Shown here: piece by piece, positions 1-5,808 of the stretch
Numbering within the stretch: position 1 is the stretch's first letter
Layout of the letters: the number at the start of each line of letters is the position of its first letter
Assembly (NCBI GenBank): GCA_017849395.1
Contig: JAFIHO010000222.1
Span: 1 to 7,759, forward strand
DNA length: 7,759 bases
Direction of reading: 5' to 3'
Origin: Hyphomicrobiales bacterium
GTDB lineage: Bacteria > Pseudomonadota > Alphaproteobacteria > Micropepsales > Micropepsaceae
Notes under the pieces: model-generated
Seen by the model: the letters and a program-made list of their open reading frames with translations, nothing else
Databases searched by the model: none
What the model was told of the DNA's origin: nothing
Translations under genes and position numbers: made by a program

Positions 1-2
1 CC

Positions 3-839
3 ATGCGCGACATCATCTTGGCGCGTCCGGGCCGCGCCAAGGCGATAGAAGACGTGAAATCCTCCATCCGTGCCGCCGGCGCGGCGGGCATTCCGGTGGT
101 CGAATATAATTTCTACGCCCATCGCCTGGAGGAGGGGTATTACGATGCGCCCGATCCCGCGCGCGGGGACGCGGTGGTGCAATCCTTCCATTATGGCCGG
201 GTGAAAGACCTTCCGCCGCTGCCGGAGACCGGCATCCAGAAGGCGGATGTTCTGTGGGCGAACCTGGAGTATTTCCTGAAGGCGGTGATCCCGGTGGCGG
301 AAGCGGCGAAAGTGCGCCTGTCGCTGCATCCCAACGATCCGCCGCCCGCCGTTTCGCGCGGCTCGGCCCAGATCATGACCAGCTTCGCGGACTGGAAGCG
401 GCTGGTGGGCCTGGTGGATTCGCCCGCCAACGGCATGACCTATGATTGCGGTGTCTGCCGCGAGATCGGCGAAGACCCCGTCATGGTCGCGCGCTGGCTG
501 GGCGAGCGCGACCGAATCCAGCATGTGCATTATCGCAATGTGATCGTGCGCAAGGAGCGCGAGGACTACACCGAGGTCTGGCCCGACAACGGCATGGTGG
601 ATATGCTGGCGGTGATGAAGGAGCTTGTGCGGCTGAAATATAACCGCATGATCATTCCCGAACATGCGCGGGGCCTGAATGTGAATGACAATGTAGTGGA
701 GATGCGGCGCGATCCCGCCGCCGAACGCGGCAGCAGGCTGGCGGCGGACGAAGATCCCAACCGCAATTCCTATGCCGCCTGGGCCTATCACGCCGCCTAT
801 GCCCGCGCGATGCTGCAGGCGGCACTGCTGACACGATAA
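3..839 (+). CDS. Mannonate dehydratase-like protein (UxuA family), 5' partial
   Basis: UxuA dehydrates D-mannonate to 2-keto-3-deoxygluconate in hexuronate catabolism. The 278 visible residues align with the UxuA TIM barrel from roughly residue 85 of the E. coli protein, so about 80 N-terminal residues lie before the window; the ATG at 3 is probably internal. Matching segments are the NLEYFLKAVIPVAEAAKVRLSLHP stretch near residue 87-110 (UxuA has HPDDPP, here HPNDPP), PANGMTYDCG near 141-150 (metal Cys149), HVHYRNV near 174-180 (metal His176) and IIPEHARG near 217-224. The last replaces the usual PDHG, so the metal/catalytic Asp is Glu220 while His221 is kept. These changes suggest a related acid-sugar substrate, or a sugar isomerase-type TIM barrel. 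Whether it carries a leader peptide cannot be seen. It is followed 26 nt later by an amidohydrolase gene, probably cotranscribed. The family call is firm and the exact substrate is not. Confidence 0.82.
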   Translation: MRDIILARPGRAKAIEDVKSSIRAAGAAGIPVVEYNFYAHRLEEGYYDAPDPARGDAVVQSFHYGRVKDLPPLPETGIQKADVLWANLEYFLKAVIPVAEAAKVRLSLHPNDPPPAVSRGSAQIMTSFADWKRLVGLVDSPANGMTYDCGVCREIGEDPVMVARWLGERDRIQHVHYRNVIVRKEREDYTEVWPDNGMVDMLAVMKELVRLKYNRMIIPEHARGLNVNDNVVEMRRDPAAERGSRLAADEDPNRNSYAAWAYHAAYARAMLQAALLTR

Positions 840-850
840 TCCGAACATAC

Positions 851-857
851 AAAGGGG
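851..857 (+). promoter_or_regulatory. Shine-Dalgarno site deciding an amidohydrolase start
   Basis: AAAGGGG lies 8 nt before the ATG at 866. A GTG in the same frame at 857 overlaps this purine tract and so has no usable spacing. This favours 866 as the true start. Confidence 0.65.
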
Positions 858-865
858 TGAACGAC

Positions 866-1768
866 ATGACTGGCGAAACGATGAACCGCAGGACTTTGGT
901 GGCGTTGATGGGCGCGGGCGCCGCGATGGTGGGCGTTGGCGGCGCGGCGGCGGACGCCGCCAATCCGGTGATCGAATGGAATGCGCATATGTTCTCCAGC
1001 GATGCGCAGAAATTCCCCTATCACCCCAAGGCGACCTACAAGCCCGACCAGAAAAAGCATCCCGCCGATCCGCTGGCGGAATATCAGAAGCACATGGCCG
1101 CCGAAGGGATCGACAAGGCGCTTTTCGTGCAGCCCGAACCCTATGGCGACGATCACCGGCTGGTCCTGGATTGTCTGCGCCGCACCTCGCCCGACAAGTT
1201 CAAGGGCACAAGCTTGTTCTATCCCCGCGACAGCGAAGCGCCGAACAAGCTGGCGGCGCTGGTCAAGAGCGAGCCGCGCATCTGCTCCACGCGCTTCCAC
1301 GCCAATCGCGACAACACCAATTATCTGAACAGCTTCTCGGATGCGGGTGTTCGGGCGCTCTGGAAAAAGGCTGTCGATCTCAATCTGGTGGTCGAACTTC
1401 ATATCGGTCCCAGCGTCGCGCGTTCGGCCGGTCAGGCCATCGCGGCGTTCCCCGGCTGCAAGGTGCTGATCGACCATCTGGCGGAACAGGCGACGGGCAC
1501 GCCCGCCGAGTTCGCCGATGTGCTGGACCTGGCGCGCTATCCCAATGTGTACATGAAGCTGTCCGGCCTGAACCATTTCGCCAAGGACGAGCCGCTCTAT
1601 CCCAGCACGCTTTCCTTCACGCGCCGCGTGATCGCCGAATTCGGACCCGATCGCATGGTGTGGGGCAGCGGCACGCCGAAGATCGTCGATGCCCATATGA
1701 AGGGCCGCAGCGCCGCGGACATCGCGAAAGTGAAGGGTGGAAACCTGAAGAAGCTGCTGGCCTGGTAA
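866..1768 (+). CDS. Tat-exported amidohydrolase-fold protein with degenerate metal site
   Basis: This 300-aa protein resembles the amidohydrolase-2 group that includes L-fuconolactonase and 2-pyrone-4,6-dicarboxylate lactonase (LigI). Residues 1-31 form a twin-arginine leader: NRRT with RR at 8-9, a hydrophobic alanine/glycine stretch, then AADA. Barrel landmarks are LFVQPEPYGDD (87-96), VELHI with His179, LIDHL with His204 and YMKLSG (229-234). Two hallmark sites are altered. The usual D-x-H-x-H is EWNAH at 37-41, so only the second His remains, and the late GTDWP motif is GSGTP at 267-271, losing the Asp. Hydrolysis by a metal-bound water is therefore doubtful; LigI acts without metal but keeps most of these residues. 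A downstream ATG at 881 is an alternative start. It follows the UxuA-like gene by 26 nt and converges on the 1786-2406 gene. Fold is confident; activity is unknown. Confidence 0.85.
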   Translation: MTGETMNRRTLVALMGAGAAMVGVGGAAADAANPVIEWNAHMFSSDAQKFPYHPKATYKPDQKKHPADPLAEYQKHMAAEGIDKALFVQPEPYGDDHRLVLDCLRRTSPDKFKGTSLFYPRDSEAPNKLAALVKSEPRICSTRFHANRDNTNYLNSFSDAGVRALWKKAVDLNLVVELHIGPSVARSAGQAIAAFPGCKVLIDHLAEQATGTPAEFADVLDLARYPNVYMKLSGLNHFAKDEPLYPSTLSFTRRVIAEFGPDRMVWGSGTPKIVDAHMKGRSAADIAKVKGGNLKKLLAW

Positions 1769-1774
1769 CAGGCC
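1759..1774. terminator. Possible bidirectional terminator hairpin
   Basis: GGCCTG and CAGGCC form a perfect 6-bp stem around a GTAA loop that includes the stop codon ending at 1768. It lies in the short gap between two convergent genes, about 12 nt past the stop of the minus-strand gene. No strong T-tract follows on either strand, so it may only be a 3'-end stabilising hairpin. Confidence 0.35.
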
Positions 1775-1785
1775 TCAGTCTTCCC

Positions 1786-2406
1786 TCACAGGGCCAGTTC
1801 CGTCACGGCGCGATAGTTGCCCAATTTTCCACGCACGAAGGTATTGAAGGCGATGGAATGGCGCGGCGCGTCGGACTGGTTCTGCTCGACCAGATGGGTC
1901 AGCCGCGACGAAAACAGGATCACGTCATTCTGCTTCGGGATGACGCGGGTGATCGGCGTGTTGAACACGTTGCGCTTTTCCGCGGCTGGCGGCAGGTCGA
2001 TCTGCTGGTAGCTGACATGCCGGGTGAACACCATGCCCGAAGGCGGCGAGGGCAGGGGCGCATAATAAAGCGATCCCGACAGGATCGAATTGGAGTGGGA
2101 GTGGCCATGCATCCCGATGCCGGGCTTGCAGATCAGCGACCATGACTGTGTCACATACAGTTTCTGGGGAATGCACAACACATCGCGGGCATAGATATCC
2201 AGCACCTCCTGTACCGCGTCGCCGATGCTTTTCAGCTCCGGCTCCTGGAAGATGTACAGATTCTCCGAGATCAGATTCTCCATATTGTTGACCATCTTCA
2301 GGCCCTGGATGAATTTGATCTGCTCCGCCGTGATGGAGCCGCCGATATTGGCCCGGAAATAGGGCTCGGCGAACAGCGGATGAACTTCATGGGAGACGAC
2401 CGGCAT
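1786..2406 (-). CDS. Putative 2OG-Fe(II) oxygenase family protein
   Basis: This 206-aa protein has no leader peptide and is probably cytosolic. It matches the small putative 2OG-Fe(II) oxygenase family (Pfam PF13759 / TIGR02466 type), whose length is about 200 residues. The hallmarks are HGHSHSNSILSGSLYY at 100-115, corresponding to the family's H-x-H...SGxYY strand, and SSRLTHLVEQN (166-176) followed by RHSIAFN (182-188), equivalent to FPSxLxHxVxPN...RxSxSFN. Likely iron ligands are His102 or His104 and His171, with Arg182 binding the 2-oxoglutarate carboxylate. The substrate is unknown. An AGGGA ribosome site at 2416-2420 lies 9 nt before the ATG. It starts 74 nt downstream of the enolase-superfamily gene on the same strand, so it may be cotranscribed or have its own promoter. 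Base composition near its start is lower in GC (64 of 120 at 2161-2280) than neighbouring genes. Confidence 0.8.
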   Translation of the reverse strand: MPVVSHEVHPLFAEPYFRANIGGSITAEQIKFIQGLKMVNNMENLISENLYIFQEPELKSIGDAVQEVLDIYARDVLCIPQKLYVTQSWSLICKPGIGMHGHSHSNSILSGSLYYAPLPSPPSGMVFTRHVSYQQIDLPPAAEKRNVFNTPITRVIPKQNDVILFSSRLTHLVEQNQSDAPRHSIAFNTFVRGKLGNYRAVTELAL

Positions 2407-2437
2407 CCTGCGTTATCCCTGGAATAAGGTTTCAAAC

Positions 2438-2464
2438 ATTATTGGCAACTGAAAGGTCGGACAA
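2438..2464 (-). promoter_or_regulatory. Candidate promoter for the 2OG-Fe(II) oxygenase gene
   Basis: On the minus strand a TTGTCC (2459-2464) and an AATAAT (2438-2443, 5 of 6 to TATAAT) are separated by 15 nt. Transcription would start near 2431 and give a leader of about 24 nt that keeps the AGGGA site. The -35 match is weak and the spacing short. It sits in the 74-bp gap after the enolase-type gene, which otherwise holds nothing recognisable. Confidence 0.3.
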
Positions 2465-2480
2465 GGCGCGGCGATGTCCA

Positions 2481-3752
2481 TCATGGCTCCGCCGGAACGG
2501 CGGGGCCGCCAAGACTCTGCAATCCCTCGACCCGGTAACGCGCGATCGCCTTCTCGTCGACATTCAGTCCAAGGCCCGGCCTTGGCGGCACGACGCATCC
2601 GCCATCGCGATATGTGTATGGCTGTTCGCCATGCAGCAGCGGCAGGAACGGCCTGCAATAATCGTCCGGCAGCCAGGGCGGATTCAGCACAGCAATCTCC
2701 TGATAGACCGAACCCATCGCAGCGGCGACTTGCAGTCGGCCGGCCCAGGCAAGTCCCGATATGCCGTGCGGCGCGGTCTTCAGGCCCCAGGCTTCCGCCA
2801 TCACGCCAACCTTGCGCGCCATCCAGATGCCCGCCACCTGCCGCAGCTCCGGTTGCAGGATCTCATAGGTACCGTGCAGCAGACATTGACGGTAAGGCTC
2901 CAGGCCATGATAGCCCTCGCCGCCGGTGATGATGATCTTGCTTTCGCGGCGCAGGCGCGCGGGGCCTTCATAATCGTCGCGTGCCAGCGGCTCTTCCAGC
3001 CAATAGCAACCGGCTTTCTCCAGCGCCTGCGCGGCATCCAGCGCCTGCGCATAGGTCCATAGTCCGGTGGGCGAACGGTCCGCGGTGCGGTCCACCATGA
3101 CGCGGAACCCCGGTCCACCCACGGCAAGGATTTCGGCACAGGCTTCGGCATCGAGGTGATAATTACGCCGGAAGATCTGGATCTTCATCGCGGTGAAGCC
3201 CGCGTCCCTCACGATCTTCGCCTGCTCGGCCTGATGTTTGGGCGTGATGGTTTCCTGTCCGTTAGTGCCCGCCCAGACATAGGTGATATAGACCGGCTGT
3301 ACCGGCAGCGATGCGCCGCCCAGAAGCCGCGCCACCGGCTGCCCGGCGATCCGGCCGATGGCGTCCCATATCGCTTCCTCGATCGCGCCCCACCGCACCA
3401 GCCCGTTCTTGAAATGCGTTTCCAGTTGAAACAGATCGCGCCCGACCAGCACGGATTGCGCGGCGGTGACCTGTTGCGCGGTCGAGCCCATGAAGGAATA
3501 GCCGGTCACGCCCATGTTTGTTTCCACACGGGTGACATTGATGCGTCCGGGCGGGCCGCCGTTGCGGGAAGGCGGCACAGGCACGGTCTGTGGCACCAGG
3601 ACATCGAATGTCGTCACGCTTTTGATCGTGACGTCCCGCACCTGATCGCGCAGCGCTTTCAGCGGCGCGGCGGCGGCGGATGACAGGGCCGCATAACCGG
3701 ATGCGAAAAGCGCCGCAACGGCGCGGCGATCCATGTGACGATCCATCGACAT
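2481..3752 (-). CDS. Exported mandelate racemase/enolase-superfamily protein
   Basis: This 423-aa protein has the two-domain enolase-superfamily layout, whose mandelate racemase branch includes many acid-sugar dehydratases acting through a Mg-stabilised enolate. Residues 1-29 look like a Tat leader: MDRRAVAALF with RR at 9-10, then an alanine-rich region ending SAAAAP. The capping domain follows to about 150, then the barrel: K190-I-Q192 (normally KxK), metal ligands D221 (MVDRT), E253/E254 (WLEEPL) and E279 (GGEGY), E302 in LQPEL (normally the Asp of the His-Asp dyad), H329 in TAPHG, and E352. The second Lys and the dyad Asp are thus substituted, pointing to a reaction unlike classical racemases. 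A GGGGGA site at 3761-3766 lies 8 nt before the chosen ATG. Export is unusual, since characterised members are cytosolic. It lies between the oxygenase-like gene and a small periplasmic-protein gene, all on the minus strand. Confidence 0.88.
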   Translation of the reverse strand: MSMDRHMDRRAVAALFASGYAALSSAAAAPLKALRDQVRDVTIKSVTTFDVLVPQTVPVPPSRNGGPPGRINVTRVETNMGVTGYSFMGSTAQQVTAAQSVLVGRDLFQLETHFKNGLVRWGAIEEAIWDAIGRIAGQPVARLLGGASLPVQPVYITYVWAGTNGQETITPKHQAEQAKIVRDAGFTAMKIQIFRRNYHLDAEACAEILAVGGPGFRVMVDRTADRSPTGLWTYAQALDAAQALEKAGCYWLEEPLARDDYEGPARLRRESKIIITGGEGYHGLEPYRQCLLHGTYEILQPELRQVAGIWMARKVGVMAEAWGLKTAPHGISGLAWAGRLQVAAAMGSVYQEIAVLNPPWLPDDYCRPFLPLLHGEQPYTYRDGGCVVPPRPGLGLNVDEKAIARYRVEGLQSLGGPAVPAEP

Positions 3753-3857
3753 TTGGGCATTCCCCCGAAAATCCGCCGCACCTGAACATGAATTTCCGGC
3801 GCGGACGACGATCCGGCGGGCGGGAGGCCCCCGGAGTCTTTTACCTGATGAGAGAGA
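3753..3857. other. 105-bp gap upstream of the enolase-superfamily gene
   Basis: This gap separates the end of the small periplasmic-protein gene from the enolase-type gene on the minus strand. It holds the GGGGGA ribosome site (3761-3766) and GC-rich repeats around 3795-3830. I see no convincing promoter or T-tailed terminator, so read-through from the upstream gene is possible. Confidence 0.5.
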
Positions 3858-4436
3858 TCAGCTCTGCCGTTCCACCTTGTACACGCGGGAATTGCCCTCT
3901 GTCTTCATGTCGTAGCTCCACAGCGCGCCGGGCGTGATCGTCACGGTCTTTCCCACGACAAGAGGCGCCAGGCTGCCGGAGCGCGCTTCCACCTGCCGCC
4001 AGACCTGCCCATTCTGCAGAGTGACGGTGAAACGGCCCTGCTTGTCGAATTCGAAGGAAGCTAGCGGCGAGACCGAGATGGGCGCGGCCTTGCCCGACAG
4101 AACCTGCATGAAGCTGGGGCTGCCGCGCCGCGGCGCGACGGCGGGCGCTGCGGGCGCCGCCGCTGCCGAAGCGGCGCGCGGCGCGGTCTGGGGCGCTGCG
4201 GCCGGCATCTGGGCGGGAGGCGGAACAAGCCGCTGCTGATAATCGGGCGCCGGGGGCAGTCCCAGCTTGGCCCGCATGATCTGCTGCGCGCCATAGGTGC
4301 ATTCCAGCCATGTGCGGTCGTCCGTCATCACATTACAGCGCTGCATCGCCGCCATGACGTCATCGCGCGTGTCGGCCTGTGCCGGTTGCAACACAAGAAT
4401 GCAGCCGGATGCTAAAAGAATGGCCCGCTTTCTCAT
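3858..4436 (-). CDS. Small periplasmic protein of unknown function
   Basis: I do not recognise a named function. The ATG at 4436 gives 192 residues and has a GAGGG site 5 nt upstream (4442-4446); a further in-frame ATG at 4490 has no ribosome site and would bury the leader. Residues 1-21 are a Sec leader (MRKR, hydrophobic core, AQA then D22). The mature protein has an N-terminal motif with Cys34 and Cys46 in the C-x(11)-C pattern with WLEC, probably a disulfide, as in many alphaproteobacterial periplasmic proteins. An Ala/Pro-rich linker follows at about 72-104. The C-terminal domain (about 105-192) contains FEFDKQGRFTVTLQNGQVWRQVE, the strand pattern of a small beta-barrel family with the FTLxNGQVWRQ signature. 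A lipobox at Cys12 was considered, but the preceding region is too short. It is transcribed away from the amidohydrolase gene at 4672 and could lead the minus-strand group. Confidence 0.75.
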   Translation of the reverse strand: MRKRAILLASGCILVLQPAQADTRDDVMAAMQRCNVMTDDRTWLECTYGAQQIMRAKLGLPPAPDYQQRLVPPPAQMPAAAPQTAPRAASAAAAPAAPAVAPRRGSPSFMQVLSGKAAPISVSPLASFEFDKQGRFTVTLQNGQVWRQVEARSGSLAPLVVGKTVTITPGALWSYDMKTEGNSRVYKVERQS

Positions 4437-4461
4437 GGTGACCCTCGCGTCAAGCGGGGTG

Positions 4462-4489
4462 AGATTACATGCCGGGCGGGACCTGTCCA
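4462..4489 (-). promoter_or_regulatory. Candidate promoter for the small periplasmic-protein gene
   Basis: On the minus strand TGGACA (4484-4489, 5 of 6 to TTGACA) and TAATCT (4462-4467) are separated by 16 nt. Transcription would start near 4455, leaving a leader of about 19 nt that includes the GAGGG site. The -10 match is poor. Confidence 0.3.
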
Positions 4490-4495
4490 TCGCGA

Positions 4496-4516
4496 CGCAT
4501 CGTTACAGGCGATGCG
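4496..4516. promoter_or_regulatory. Inverted repeat in the divergent intergenic region
   Basis: CGCATCG and CGATGCG form a perfect 7-bp inverted repeat with a 7-nt spacer. It lies just upstream of the candidate minus-strand promoter and could be an operator. No regulator gene is visible in the window. Confidence 0.35.
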
Positions 4517-4543
4517 GCAGTGCAAACCGTCCGCCGCCTGCGT

Positions 4544-4555
4544 TGCTGCGCAGCA
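4544..4555. promoter_or_regulatory. 12-bp palindrome in the divergent intergenic region
   Basis: TGCTGCGCAGCA is a perfect 12-bp palindrome roughly midway between the starts at 4436 and 4672. It is a plausible operator for a dimeric regulator controlling one or both directions, but nothing in the window identifies the regulator. Confidence 0.35.
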
Positions 4556-4671
4556 CTCTCAGTATTCGAGGGATAAGCCCGCGCGCGGCCATTGACAGGA
4601 TGGAGCGGATAACAACTTTTCCAGGCTCGCCGCGTCGTCAGCAAGCCGTGCGGCGCGGCGATGGATTGCGC

Positions 4672-5709
4672 ATGCGTGGTGATTTTTCGGGAACCGGCCG
4701 GGTTGAACGCAGCCGAAGGCAGGTTCTCGCCGGTGGCGCTGCGGCGGCCTTCGCTTCGACCGTCAGTGCGCCCTCCCGTGCAGCCGCGGTTGACGATATC
4801 CCGATCATCGACTGCCACATCCATCTTTTCGACGGCACACGGCCCCAGGGTGCGCCCTATCGCGGCGGACGCGCCTTCCAGGGCGGCGTCGCATTGCCCG
4901 CCATGTATGCCAGGATCGCGCGGCCCCTCGGCATCGTCGGCGTCATCCAGGTCGATGCCAGCCCCTGGGTCGAAGACAATCTGTGGGTTCTCGAAGCGAT
5001 CCAGCCCGAACCGCTGATGGTCGGCACCATCGGCAATCTGAAACCCGAAAAGCCCGAATTCGCCGAATATCTGGAACGGTATGCGAAGAACCCGCTCTAC
5101 CGGGGCATCCGGTACGGAAATGTCTGGGGCTATGACCTGCCGAAACAGGTGGACAATCCCCGGTTCGTCGAAGGCCTGAAACTGCTGGCCAGCCACGATC
5201 TGGTGCTGGAAACGGCGAACCAGAACATGGCGCTGCTGCAGGCCGCGATCAAAGTGAATGACCGGGTGCCCGGACTGCGCATCGTGCTGGACCATCTGCC
5301 CGCCTTCGATCCGCCGCCCGATGCCGTTGCGGATTACGAAGCGTTGCTGAAGGAAATCTCGCAGCGCAAGAATATCTGGACCAAATTGTCGGAAATCGTC
5401 CATCCGGTCCGTCAGCCCGCTGCGCTTCCCGGTCAGCCGCCCGCCACGCCGCCCGTGATCGTCCGGGGCCTTGCCGCCCATCGCGAAAGGCTGGACATGC
5501 TGATGCATTATTTCGGCGAGGACCGCGTCCTGTTCGGCACAGACTGGCCCAACGCGGTCGGCGTTTCGGAGGTGCCGGATACGGTGGCGCTTGTCCGCGA
5601 ATATTTTTCAGGGAAAAGTCGCGAGGCGGCGGAAAAATACTTCTGGAAGAATTCGATCGCGGCCTACAAATGGGTCAGACGGGCGCCGACACAGCCCAGC
5701 CTTTCCTGA
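4672..5709 (+). CDS. Tat-exported amidohydrolase, lactonase-like
   Basis: This 345-aa protein belongs to the amidohydrolase-2 / COG3618-type group (L-fuconolactonase, L-rhamnonolactonase and LigI relatives), so a sugar or aromatic lactone is the likely substrate. Residues 1-39 form a clear twin-arginine leader: RSRRQVLAGG with RR at 15-16, an alanine-rich core and SRAAAV. The metal motif is intact: IIDCHIHLF with D47, H49 and H51. Later landmarks are YRGIRYGNVWG (143-153), IVLDHLP with H208, KLSEI (238-242) and FGTDWPNA with D291. The ATG at 4672 puts the Tat motif at the usual depth, although its ribosome site is weak; an ATG at 4600 is a less likely alternative that would add 24 residues. 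It is read divergently from the 3858-4436 gene and is followed 33 nt later by the cytochrome/PQQ gene, probably one operon. Compared with the 866-1768 protein it keeps the hydrolase residues. Confidence 0.87.
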   Translation: MRGDFSGTGRVERSRRQVLAGGAAAAFASTVSAPSRAAAVDDIPIIDCHIHLFDGTRPQGAPYRGGRAFQGGVALPAMYARIARPLGIVGVIQVDASPWVEDNLWVLEAIQPEPLMVGTIGNLKPEKPEFAEYLERYAKNPLYRGIRYGNVWGYDLPKQVDNPRFVEGLKLLASHDLVLETANQNMALLQAAIKVNDRVPGLRIVLDHLPAFDPPPDAVADYEALLKEISQRKNIWTKLSEIVHPVRQPAALPGQPPATPPVIVRGLAAHRERLDMLMHYFGEDRVLFGTDWPNAVGVSEVPDTVALVREYFSGKSREAAEKYFWKNSIAAYKWVRRAPTQPSLS

Positions 5710-5732
5710 CGCCCTGCCTGTACCAGATCAAC

Positions 5733-5808
5733 GGAGACCTACGTGAAGAAACTGGCAATCGGCTTGGTGGCGGCCTGCGGTATCGCCGCGGTCTCCTTTC
5801 TTCACGTA
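5733..5808 (+). repeat. 12-bp perfect inverted repeat across a GTG start
   Basis: TACGTGAAGAAA (5740-5751), which contains the GTG start codon at 5743, is the exact reverse complement of TTTCTTCACGTA (5797-5808). In addition, the ribosome-site segment GGAGAC (5733-5738) is complementary to GTCTCC (5791-5796). The two helices are not nested, so they would be alternatives or form a pseudoknot. Either could hide the translation start of the cytochrome/PQQ gene in the mRNA. No experimental support is available. Confidence 0.45.

Noticed and set aside
797..1696. A 299-codon minus-strand open frame.
   Set aside because: It covers the amidohydrolase gene at 866-1768 and its residue mix is typical of an antisense shadow.
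2421..2448. TTGCCA and TATTCC spaced 16 nt on the minus strand, upstream of the 2OG-Fe(II) gene.
   Set aside because: Transcription would begin near 2414, downstream of the AGGGA ribosome site, leaving the mRNA without it.
3831..3857. On the minus strand this stretch resembles the 3' part of a glycine riboswitch (CTCTCA...AGGTAAAAGACTCC).
   Set aside because: The required 5' half would lie inside the coding end of the 3858-4436 gene and its conserved core is not there. The downstream gene has no link to glycine, so it is probably a chance match.
4603..4615. GAGCGGATAACAA matches 13 bases of the E. coli lac operator.
   Set aside because: The other half-site is missing so there is no dyad, and the flanks do not match lac or vector sequence.
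4297..4671. An upstream extension of the 4672-5709 reading frame, open back to 4297.
   Set aside because: It would run across the divergent small-protein gene and bury the Tat leader, and there is no ribosome site.
4465..5508. A 347-codon minus-strand open frame.
   Set aside because: It is antisense to the intact amidohydrolase at 4672-5709 with no recognisable motif.
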